Shown: positions 46,878 through 54,410 of the stretch, piece by piece
How positions within the stretch are numbered: the stretch's first letter is position 1
Layout of the letters: every line of letters starts with the position of its first letter
Program-made: the position numbers and the translations under genes
NCBI RefSeq assembly: GCF_026965555.1
Contig: NZ_CP114040.1
Span: 6,882,001 to 6,946,000 of the forward strand
DNA length: 64,000 nt
Source of the DNA: Nannocystis punicea
GTDB lineage: Bacteria; Myxococcota_A; Polyangia; Nannocystales; Nannocystaceae
Reading direction: 5' to 3'
Notes under the pieces: generated by a model
The model's input: the letters and a program-made list of their open reading frames with translations, nothing else
Told to the model about the DNA's origin: nothing
Database searches by the model: none

Positions 46878-47360
46878 ATGAACAAGGCCAAGCCCCAGAT
46901 CTACGACATCCTGAAGCGCGAGCACGAGGAGGTCGGCGAATTGCTGCACCGGCTCAAGGAGGCCAAGGGCCGCGCCGCCGAGGACCTCTTCAACCAGGTG
47001 CGGCTCAAGCTGGTCCCCCACTCGCGCGGCGAGGAGGCCGTCGTCTACCCGCGCCTGCAAGGCGAGAAGACCACGGCGGAGAAGATCAGCGTGAGCTTCG
47101 AGGAGCACCGCCAGGTCGACGTCCTGCTCGAGGAGCTGGGCGGCATGTCCCCGCGCGACGAGGAGTGGACGGCCAAGGTCCACGTGCTCGTCGACATGGT
47201 CGGTCACCACGTCGACGAGGAGGAGGGCGAGCTGTTCCCCCTGGCCCGCAACCTGCTTTCCGACCGCGAAGCCGCCGGCCTCGCCGAGGAATACGCGCAG
47301 GCGCGCGACGAGGCCATGCAGGCCATGACGACCGAGGACCAGCGCGGCGCCGCCGAATGA
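46878..47360 (+). CDS. Hemerythrin-domain protein
   Basis: The 160-residue product has the full ligand set: 'LKREHEEVGELLHRL', 'VPHSRGEEAVVYPRL', 'SFEEHRQVDVLLEEL' and 'GHHVDEEEGELFPLA'. It resembles the hemerythrin at 10235 closely in length and layout. It probably senses or buffers oxygen, nitric oxide or iron. RBS CAGGAG is 7-8 bases upstream of ATG 46878. It pairs with the degenerate paralogue upstream. Confidence 0.85.
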   Translation: MNKAKPQIYDILKREHEEVGELLHRLKEAKGRAAEDLFNQVRLKLVPHSRGEEAVVYPRLQGEKTTAEKISVSFEEHRQVDVLLEELGGMSPRDEEWTAKVHVLVDMVGHHVDEEEGELFPLARNLLSDREAAGLAEEYAQARDEAMQAMTTEDQRGAAE

Positions 47361-47842
47361 CGCCCCCGGGTGGCGTCATTCACCCGACTCGCCGCAATCG
47401 GCGCAGCACCGAACCTACGGGCTCGCGCTCGCACCCCTCGATTCCGGCGCGTGCCGTTCGTGCGCTCCCCCCTCCCGCGACACGAACGGCACGCGCTCGG
47501 CCCTGCAGGCGAGGCGTCTTCCAGACCGAACCGGCCGCGCCTCGACGCATGACGGCGCGCGAGCACCTCGTCGCGCATTCGCCGGACCCCGCACGAGACC
47601 GCGCGACTCAGCCCATTTCTGAAGAGTTCCCGGCCGGCAGAGACCGGCATGTCCCTTCGGACAGAACATGGCTCAATTCGACCGAACCCGGCCCTTCTAG
47701 CGAACGGCTCGGGCGGCCTCGCCGGCTCCGGCGCGGGTTTTCAGCGACCTGCTGCCACGAGCGGTCCGCGTTCGGACCGCGTGGCACCATCGGCGACCGA
47801 ACCCGGCGCTTCACGACGAATGACAGCAGCGCGAGCGCCTCC
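47361..47842. other. Intergenic region with an imperfect internal duplication and a palindrome
   Basis: No gene is supported. A stretch near 47528-47588 (GAACCGGCCGCGCCTCGACG and onward, ATGACGGC-GCGCGAGCACCTC) is imperfectly repeated near 47798-47860 (GAACCCGGCGCTTCACGACG, ATGACAGCAGCGCGAGCGCC). A TGTCC-CTTC-GGACA hairpin lies at 47650-47663, inside CATGTCC...ACATG, another relative of the GACATGTC family. Confidence 0.45.
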
Positions 47843-48205
47843 TCATTCACCGAACACACAATCCAGCCCGTCCCGGGTCAGCAGGACGCGCTCCACCGAT
47901 TGACCGGTCATCCACGTCAGGGTGACCTTCGCCACTCGATCGTACGACCCGTCCTGCCACGGCCGCAGCTCCGCGCCGTCGCGGTCGTGCGTCGCCACCG
48001 AATACGTCGGCGTCCTGCCCGCGTGAAACCACTGGTTCGCCCGGCACAGCGCGGCCGTCTCCGCCTCGGCGGTCGTCGCCGCCGCGATCGATCGCGCGAG
48101 GTATGCCACCACCGCGTACGGATAGACGAAGTACGCACCCACCGCGAGGCAAGCGACGATTGTGAGCACGAGCCTGCGCGCGCGAGGACGAGCCATTCCA
48201 CTCAT
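47843..48205 (-). CDS. Small single-pass membrane protein, unknown
   Basis: The 120-residue product has a basic start ('ARPRARRLVLTIVACLAVGA') and one N-terminal hydrophobic helix continuing 'YFVYPYAVVAYLARSIAA', then a soluble part with two Cys ('ALCRANQWFHAGRTPTYSVA', 'LLTRDGLDCVFGE'). It may be an anchored periplasmic domain. ATG at 48205 or 48196. No family recognised. Divergent from the SBBP lipoprotein. Confidence 0.55.
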   Translation of the reverse strand: MSGMARPRARRLVLTIVACLAVGAYFVYPYAVVAYLARSIAAATTAEAETAALCRANQWFHAGRTPTYSVATHDRDGAELRPWQDGSYDRVAKVTLTWMTGQSVERVLLTRDGLDCVFGE

Positions 48206-48359
48206 GATAGACCCAACCGCCGCTCGCGGGCGCGAGATTCGTGCATCCGGAACCTCGGGTCGCGGAGCCCCAGCCCACGCCCTCGCCCCCCGCTCTCGCC
48301 CGCATTCTCGACTTTTGTCCTAGCAACATCGACGATCGGCATGGGTTATACGCCTGGCC

Positions 48360-50216
48360 ATGAACTGGACTCGCTTCTGTCTGCTCTCTCCTGCCCTGCT
48401 CGCCGCCTGTCCGGGCGATCCGTCGGCGTCGACCGCTACCGACCCCACGGGTACCACCGACCCCGGCACCACGACCTCGACGACCTCCACCGAGACTGCG
48501 ACCACGATCGCGCCGACCACCACCGAGCCCGGCAGCGAGACCGACGCGAATCCGACCACCTCGTCGACGAGCGAAGACACCACCGCGGCCCATCCCACCA
48601 CGACCACGCTCGACACCACCACCTCGACCACCGACGACACCACCACGCTCGACACCACCACCTCGACCACCGCCGACACCACGGACACCACCACCTCGAC
48701 CACCGCCGACACCACCGACACCGGCGTCGTCGGCGAATGTACCCCCGGGGCCACCCAGAGCTGCTACAGCGGCCCCGACGACACCCTCGACGTCGGCGAG
48801 TGCGTGGCGGGCCAGCAGGAGTGCGGCCCGGACGAGACCTGGGGCCCGTGCGAGGGCGAGGTCGTGCCCGCGCCCGACACCTGCGACGAGCCGGGCGACG
48901 AGAGCTGCGACGGCCTCGACCCCTGCCAGGGGGACGGTGAATTCGCGTGGGGCCTCACCTTCGGCCAGAGCGGCGACGACGAGGGCGAGCGGGTCGCCTT
49001 CGACGCCGAGGGCAACGTCATCGTCGCCGCGTGGGGCAACGGCCCCATCGACTTCGGCGACGGCCCGCTGGTCAACGCCGGCTACGACGTGTTCCTCGCC
49101 AAGTTCGCGCCCGACGGCGCCATCCTGTGGAGCAAGCGCTTCGGCGACGGCGACTACCAGGGCGGTCCGGAATACGGCCTCGCCATCGCCGCCAACGGCG
49201 ACATCGTCTTGAGCGGCGTCTTCTACGGCGACCTCGACTTCGGCGGCGGCCCGCTGAAGAACCCGACCCTGCAGACTGCCCTCTTCCTCGCGCGCCTCGA
49301 CGGCGACGGCCAGCACGTGTGGAGCAAGTCGTTCCAGTCCGGCGAGGACGCGGCGACCCTCGACCTCGCAATCGACGCCGGCGGCAACATCCTGCTGACC
49401 GGCGTCTACTACAACTCGCTCGCCCTCGGCGGCGCCCCGCTGGTCGGCTTCGGCGGCATCGATCTATTCGTCGCCAAGTTCACCGGCGCCGGCGCGCACG
49501 TGTGGAGCCACGGCTTCGGCGATCCCCAGTGGCAGGTCGGCCTGGGCGTCGCGCCCGACGCCGCGGGCAACGTCTACGTCACCGGCGGCCTGCGCGGCAG
49601 CTTCGACCCCGGCACCGGCCCGCTCACCAGCGCCGGCTTAGAGGACATCTTCCTCCTCAAGTTCAGCCCGTCCGGCACGGCCCTGTGGGGCAAGCGCTGG
49701 GGCGACGCCGGCAGCCAGGACGTCGGCGGCCTGGCCGTCGACAGCAAGGGCCGCGTAACCCTCACCGGCGGCACCAGCGGCGTCCTCGACTTCGGCGGCG
49801 GCCCCCTCGAGGGCGACGTCGTGGTCAGCTGGCTCGCCCAGTTCGACGCCGACGGCGACCACCTGTGGAGCCGCGAGCTGTGCGAGGGCGGCTCGATCGC
49901 CGAGCGCGTGGCCGTCGACGACCTCGACAACGTCGTCGCCATCGGCACCTTCCGCAACACCTGCGACCTCGGCACCGACCCGCTGACCGCGATCCAGTAC
50001 CGCGACGTGTTCGTCGCCAAGTTCAGCCCCACGGGCCTGCCCGGGTGGAGCAAGCGCTTCGGCGGCCTGCAGGAGCAGTACGGCGCCCACGTCGCCGCGT
50101 CCGCCGCCGGAGCCGTCGCCGCCGTCGGCAATTTTTACACCGAGATCGACCTCGGCGATGGCCCCGAGACCAGCAAGGGCGGCCGCGACGGCTTCGTCGT
50201 CGTCCTCGATCCGTGA
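48360..50216 (+). CDS. Lipoprotein with Thr-rich linker and SBBP beta-propeller repeats
   Basis: The 618-residue product has a signal with lipobox SPALLAAC, then a ~110-residue Thr/Ser/Asp linker encoded by near-identical DNA repeats. Next comes a Cys-rich section ('CTPGATQSCYSGPDDTLDVG', 'CDEPGDESCDGLDP') as in metazoan- and myxobacterial-type 'MopE/notch-like' segments. From about residue 195 there are about seven repeats of the SBBP kind: 'GYDVFLAKFAPDGAILWSKR', 'GLEDIFLLKFSPSGTALWGK', 'QYRDVFVAKFSPTGLPGWSK'. A surface propeller for binding is likely. It is followed by a perfect palindrome terminator. Confidence 0.88.
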   Translation: MNWTRFCLLSPALLAACPGDPSASTATDPTGTTDPGTTTSTTSTETATTIAPTTTEPGSETDANPTTSSTSEDTTAAHPTTTTLDTTTSTTDDTTTLDTTTSTTADTTDTTTSTTADTTDTGVVGECTPGATQSCYSGPDDTLDVGECVAGQQECGPDETWGPCEGEVVPAPDTCDEPGDESCDGLDPCQGDGEFAWGLTFGQSGDDEGERVAFDAEGNVIVAAWGNGPIDFGDGPLVNAGYDVFLAKFAPDGAILWSKRFGDGDYQGGPEYGLAIAANGDIVLSGVFYGDLDFGGGPLKNPTLQTALFLARLDGDGQHVWSKSFQSGEDAATLDLAIDAGGNILLTGVYYNSLALGGAPLVGFGGIDLFVAKFTGAGAHVWSHGFGDPQWQVGLGVAPDAAGNVYVTGGLRGSFDPGTGPLTSAGLEDIFLLKFSPSGTALWGKRWGDAGSQDVGGLAVDSKGRVTLTGGTSGVLDFGGGPLEGDVVVSWLAQFDADGDHLWSRELCEGGSIAERVAVDDLDNVVAIGTFRNTCDLGTDPLTAIQYRDVFVAKFSPTGLPGWSKRFGGLQEQYGAHVAASAAGAVAAVGNFYTEIDLGDGPETSKGGRDGFVVVLDP

Positions 50217-50226
50217 CAGGTCCAAG

Positions 50227-50272
50227 TCCTGTCAATGACCTTCAAGACATGTCTTGAAGGTCATTCTCAGGA
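50227..50272. terminator. 46-base inverted repeat with 32-base perfect palindrome
   Basis: Bases 50234-50265 are a perfect palindrome (AATGACCTTCAAGACA then its exact complement), centred on GACATGTC. The arms extend to 50227-50231 (TCCTG) and 50268-50272 (CAGGA) with two mismatches. It begins 11 bases after the SBBP gene's stop and lies between convergent genes, so it is a likely bidirectional terminator and the strongest member of the GACATGTC family. Confidence 0.7.
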
Positions 50273-50433
50273 TATCGAGCTCGGGGCCCGCTCGCGCGAA
50301 AACCACCGCGCTCACGACCACCGCCAGGAGCAGCGCCGCCGCAACGCCCAGGCCCGCGAATCATCCCCGCAGCAGGCGCCCGATCGAGCGAGCATGCAGC
50401 GATTGTCGGCGCCGGGTCGTGGGCCGTCGACGC

Positions 50434-51741
50434 TCACCGGCGGTGGATCGTCCCGCCCTTCATCACGAAGCGGACCTGTCGCAGCGCCGCGATCGAGGCC
50501 GTCGGATCGCCCTCCACGGCCACGAGGTCGGCGAGCAGGCCCGCCTTGACCTGGCCGATGCTGTCGGCCATGTGCAGCATCCGCGCATTGACCGACGTGG
50601 CCGCGCGCAGCGCCTGGGCCGGCTTCATCCCGTAGTCGACCATCAGCTCGAGCTCGCGGACGTTGTCGCCGTGGGTGAACACGCCGACGTCGCTGCCGTT
50701 GCAGATCGGCACCTTCGCCTTCAGGGCCGCGCGGAAGCTGGTCCGCTTGTCGCGGATCGCCTGCGGCTCCGGGGCCGCGCCCTTCTTCCACCCCGCGTAT
50801 TGCTGGATCGCGTCGGTGGCCGCCAGAGTCGGGCACAGGTAGACCCCGCGCTTGGCCATCAGTTGGAAGACCTCGGCCGTCCCGTGGTCGCCGTGCTCGA
50901 TCGTCTCCGCCCCGGCCAGCACCGCCCGCCGCATGCCCTCGGGCGTGCTCGCGTGGACCACCACCGGGCGCTTGCCGTCGCGCGCGGTGGCCACGATCCG
51001 CTCCATCTCCGCCGGCGAGAACGTCGGCAGCGGCTCGCCCCTGGGGCCCCACGAGTAATCGCCGTAGACCTTGATCCAGTCGGCGCCGCGCCCGATCTGC
51101 CCGCGCACCACCCGGACCAGGTCCTCGCCGTCGGCCTCCTCCGCGCCCTGCGGCACGTGCCACTCCGGCGCGAAGCCTCGCGGCGCGTAGGTGCCGGTGG
51201 CGACGATCGCCCGCGTCGTCGTCAGCACCCGCGGCCCCGGGATGATGCCCTGCTGGATCGCCTGCTTGAGCCCGACGTCGGCCTCCGCCGCGCCCTCCGT
51301 GCCGAGGTCGCGCACCGTCGTGAAGCCGGCCAGCAGCGTCTCGCGGGCGTGGTTGGTGGCCCGGGCCACGCGCACCGTCAGCGGCTCGCGCAGCACCTGA
51401 TCGTTCCACGACGCCTCGTTGTACGGGTGGAGCAGCAGGTGCGAGTGGCCCTCGATGAGGCCCGGCAGCAGGGTCGTGTTCGGCAGCTCGACGATCTCTG
51501 CGTCGGCGGGCGCCCCGACCTGCGCGGCCGGCCCGACCGCCGCGATCCGGTCGCCGCGGACCAGCACCACCCAGCCCGCGCGCGCCTGGTCGCCGGCGCC
51601 GTCGAACACCCGCGCCGGGCGGAGCAGGTACGCCTTGCCCGCGGCCGGCGGCGGCGGAGCGGCCGACGCCGAACCTGGATGTCCCAGGAGACATGTGACT
51701 GCGAGCGCGAGGGCGGCGGCGAGGACGGCGAGGCGGCGCAT
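50434..51741 (-). CDS. Exported amidohydrolase, imidazolonepropionase/prolidase-like
   Basis: A 435-residue metal-dependent hydrolase of the amidohydrolase superfamily. The signal peptide is 'AVLAAALALAVTCLLGHPG'. The metal ligands are the HxH of 'GLIEGHSHLLLHP', a probable carboxylated Lys in 'GADWIKVYGDYSW', His in 'PVVVHASTPEG' and 'TIEHGDHGTAE', and Asp in 'ICNGSDVGVFT'. The final beta-sandwich returns ('GLLADLVAVEGDP'). These secreted enzymes often cleave Xaa-Pro dipeptides or cyclic amides. ATG at 51741 gives the signal peptide. The DNA of the signal region contains the small inverted repeat ATGTC-CCAGGA-GACAT. Confidence 0.88.
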   Translation of the reverse strand: MRRLAVLAAALALAVTCLLGHPGSASAAPPPPAAGKAYLLRPARVFDGAGDQARAGWVVLVRGDRIAAVGPAAQVGAPADAEIVELPNTTLLPGLIEGHSHLLLHPYNEASWNDQVLREPLTVRVARATNHARETLLAGFTTVRDLGTEGAAEADVGLKQAIQQGIIPGPRVLTTTRAIVATGTYAPRGFAPEWHVPQGAEEADGEDLVRVVRGQIGRGADWIKVYGDYSWGPRGEPLPTFSPAEMERIVATARDGKRPVVVHASTPEGMRRAVLAGAETIEHGDHGTAEVFQLMAKRGVYLCPTLAATDAIQQYAGWKKGAAPEPQAIRDKRTSFRAALKAKVPICNGSDVGVFTHGDNVRELELMVDYGMKPAQALRAATSVNARMLHMADSIGQVKAGLLADLVAVEGDPTASIAALRQVRFVMKGGTIHRR

Positions 51742-52082
51742 GGCGGGCAACGGATCGTAGGCCGAAGACGGCGCGGCGTCTCGCGCCCGGCCGCGCGTCG
51801 TGACGCCAGCCACCGCCCGGGGCGCCGTCCGCCCGCCCGCGAGGTCGCGCCTCGGCGTCACGGATTGCGCCACGCGCCGGCCCGTCGTCGCCCGCCCGAC
51901 GGGGCGTCGGTGTCGTCGGCGATCCAGCCCGTCGTCCCCGATCGACCGGCCGTCTCCTCCGGCAGATCGCGCCACGCGTCGATCGGCGTGTCGTCGCGTC
52001 GATCTCCGTCCCCGCCGCCCCTGCACGCATGCACAGGTCGCGGCGGGGTGCCCTCAATGTCCCGAAGGCCAGGTTTTTCCCG
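51742..52082. other. Intergenic region without a supported gene
   Basis: About 340 bases of Arg/Pro-rich frames. Near 52054 it holds AATGTCCCGAAGGCCAGGTTTTTCCC, written here as AATGTCCCGAAGGCC then AGGTTTTT: an imperfect hairpin with a T run just downstream of the small lipoprotein gene's stop side (its complement), fitting a weak terminator on the plus strand. Confidence 0.4.
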
Positions 52083-52613
52083 TCACTCGATGTCGTATTG
52101 TTCGCCGTCCCACACCAGCTCGGCCGCGGCCACGTCGATCGTGCCCTGGTACTTCTGGCCCTCGGCCTCGCCGACGATCGTCCCGCCCTCGCACGTGTAG
52201 GTCCCGCCCACCCCGTAGTCCCCGCTCTGGTAGTCGAAGGAATCGGCGGTGAAGCTGACCTGGTCGGGGCAGGACTCGGTCGGCGCCTCCGGTTCGGGCG
52301 GCGGCGGCCCGCACGGGAACTGCTTCTTCGACTCGAAGGACTTGCCGATCAGGAACGCGCAATCCTCGTCGATCGGCGGCGCAGTCGTGCCGCTGCTCTC
52401 GGTCCCGGTCGTCTCGTCCGGCTCGCTCGTGGAGGTCGGGGTCGTCTCCGACGTGGTGGTCGTCGTCGACGGGTCGTCGCCGGTGGTCGTCGTGGTGTCG
52501 AGCTCGGTGGTGCCCGCCGTCTCGGACGTCTCGCTCTCGGTGCCCGGTTCGCTGCCCTTCTCGGTGCATCCGGACAGGGCCAGGATCATGATTGAACAAG
52601 CCAAGTACTTCAT
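52083..52613 (-). CDS. Small lipoprotein with Thr-rich linker
   Basis: The 176-residue product has a signal with lipobox LALSGC, a Glu/Ser/Thr-rich linker ('TTELDTTTTTGDDPSTTTTT'), then a ~90-residue domain with two Cys pairs ('CAFLIGKSFESKKQFPCGP', 'ESCPDQVSFTADSFDYQSGD', 'GGTYTCEGGTIVGE'). That last part could be a small beta-barrel. It is the simplest member of the window's linker-lipoprotein family. ATG 52613 is the start because the signal begins there. Function unknown. Confidence 0.78.
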   Translation of the reverse strand: MKYLACSIMILALSGCTEKGSEPGTESETSETAGTTELDTTTTTGDDPSTTTTTSETTPTSTSEPDETTGTESSGTTAPPIDEDCAFLIGKSFESKKQFPCGPPPPEPEAPTESCPDQVSFTADSFDYQSGDYGVGGTYTCEGGTIVGEAEGQKYQGTIDVAAAELVWDGEQYDIE

Positions 52614-52752
52614 GCACCCAGGATAGCGCGCCGCCCCGCGCGGCGCACCCATGGCCGTGAGCCCGCGGCGACGCCCTGGGTGCGAGCTCGCCCTGCACCC
52701 GTCGAGGTCGACGCACTCCGGCGCGCAGGGCCGTCGAGCCCCGCGCGGGGCG

Positions 52753-54264
52753 TCACTCGCCGATCACGATCGTGCCGCCCTTGCCGACCGCGAACACCTC
52801 GCCGGTCGGCGCGGTCCAGGCGGCGAACAGCGCCTGCGCCTCCGCGGGGACCGCCGCCGGGCTCCAGCCGATGCCGTCGAACGCGACGATCGCCCCCGAG
52901 CCGTCGGCCTTCTGCTCGCCGACGGCGAAGATCCGCTGCGCCGACGAGCCGGTGAACATATGAAGATAACCGTCGAGCGCCGGATTGACCGACTTCCACG
53001 CCTGCCCGTCCCAGCGCGCGCCGAGCCCGATGTTGCGCCCGGCCACGTAGGCGAAGTCGACCGCCGTCGCCCACAGCCCGTACGCGTGTTGGGGCACCTG
53101 CAAATCGACCGCCTTGACCCCGTCCCAGCGCCACACGTGGCCGGTGCTGGACAGCAGGCTGGTCGGCGAGAAGGCGGTCACCGCCACGCTCACCTCCTTG
53201 ACGCCGAGCGGCGGCAGCACGTCGGCGTTCCAGCCGCCGATCTCGGTCTTCACGCCCTTCTGGACCCGCCACAGGGCGACGTCGTAGTCGTCGTCCAACA
53301 CGATCGCCAGCAGGTCCTCCGGGCCGAGCACCGACAGGCAGGACGACGTGCCGGGATCGTCCACCCCCAGGTTGCTGATCAGCGTCCACTCCGCGCCGTC
53401 CCAGCGGATGAGCTTGCCGTCGCTCGAGATCGCATAGACGTCGTCCGGCCCGCTGCCCTGCACGCAATCGAGGCGGGTGAGGATCCCGGTGTCGACCGCC
53501 TTCCAGGTGTTGCCGTTGTAGTAGAGCGCCGAGCCGGCCTTGCCCACCGTCCACACCGCCGTGGCGCTGCTGCCCCACACGCCGTAGAGATCGATGTTGG
53601 CGGCCACGCCCTGGTCGGTCCATTCGCAGTCGTCGATGCAATCGACAGTCGGGCCGGCGCACACCCCGTCGACGCACGACTCGCCGTCGTCGCACGGCTC
53701 CGGGTCGGACCACACGGTGCAGCCCGACCGCGGGTCCTCGACGCAATTGGCCACACCGTCGCCCAGGCACTGCGCGCCGCCGGCCTCGCACGCGTCCTCG
53801 CAGCCGGCCGCGCACGCCCCGTCCTGGCAGGTCTGCCCGCCGGGGCACGCCTCGGCCTCACCCCACACCAGGCAGCCGGCCTCGCCGGCGCCGCAGACCT
53901 GCACCCCGTCGGCGCCGTCGCACTGCTGCTCGCCCTGCGCGCATTCGTCGACGCACGATTCGGTGGCGGTGTTCGTCGTCTCGGTCGCGGCGGTGTCGGT
54001 CACGACATTGTCGGTGGTGCCGTCCGTCGCGCTCTCACCGGCCGTCTCGCTCGCCTCGCCGGTCTGGCTGTCGGACGCGCTGTCCGAGCCCTCGCCGCTG
54101 GTGGTCGGGACCTCCCCGGTCGATTGCGTCGTGTTCCCGTCGGTCGTGATCATCGTCCCCGCCGTGCCGGAGTCCGAATCGGTGGCGCTCTGGGTCGCCA
54201 CGCCGCCGTTGTCGCCGCACGCGACCGCGAGGATGAGTAAAAGCCCCACGCAACATTTGTGCAT
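52753..54264 (-). CDS. Lipoprotein with Cys-rich repeats and Ycf48-like propeller
   Basis: The 503-residue product has a lipobox (LILAVAC), a Thr/Ser/Gly/Asp linker (~15-100), then Cys-rich repeats ('CAQGEQQCDGADGVQVCGAG', 'CQDGACAAGCEDACEAGGAQ', 'CVDGVCAGPTVDCIDDCEW'). The last ~280 residues hold WxxD-type propeller blades: 'NIDLYGVWGSSATAVWTVGK', 'DDVYAISSDGKLIRWDGAEW', 'GEVFAVGKGGTIVIGE'. These look like photosynthesis-system-assembly/glycosyl-hydrolase-like BNR propellers. It is likely a surface adhesin or sensor. Convergent in style with the other linker lipoproteins. Confidence 0.85.
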   Translation of the reverse strand: MHKCCVGLLLILAVACGDNGGVATQSATDSDSGTAGTMITTDGNTTQSTGEVPTTSGEGSDSASDSQTGEASETAGESATDGTTDNVVTDTAATETTNTATESCVDECAQGEQQCDGADGVQVCGAGEAGCLVWGEAEACPGGQTCQDGACAAGCEDACEAGGAQCLGDGVANCVEDPRSGCTVWSDPEPCDDGESCVDGVCAGPTVDCIDDCEWTDQGVAANIDLYGVWGSSATAVWTVGKAGSALYYNGNTWKAVDTGILTRLDCVQGSGPDDVYAISSDGKLIRWDGAEWTLISNLGVDDPGTSSCLSVLGPEDLLAIVLDDDYDVALWRVQKGVKTEIGGWNADVLPPLGVKEVSVAVTAFSPTSLLSSTGHVWRWDGVKAVDLQVPQHAYGLWATAVDFAYVAGRNIGLGARWDGQAWKSVNPALDGYLHMFTGSSAQRIFAVGEQKADGSGAIVAFDGIGWSPAAVPAEAQALFAAWTAPTGEVFAVGKGGTIVIGE

Positions 54265-54410
54265 CCGGGTGATATCCCGCAGGGGTCCACCGCGGTCAAG
54301 CGCCGCGCAGTGCTCGGATTGCCGTCGCTCCAGGCGATCCGGCCCGTCACCTAAGGCCGCGGCCTGATGCGCAAGCGAACATTTCGATGGGATGGTCGGC
54401 GCCCCCCGCC

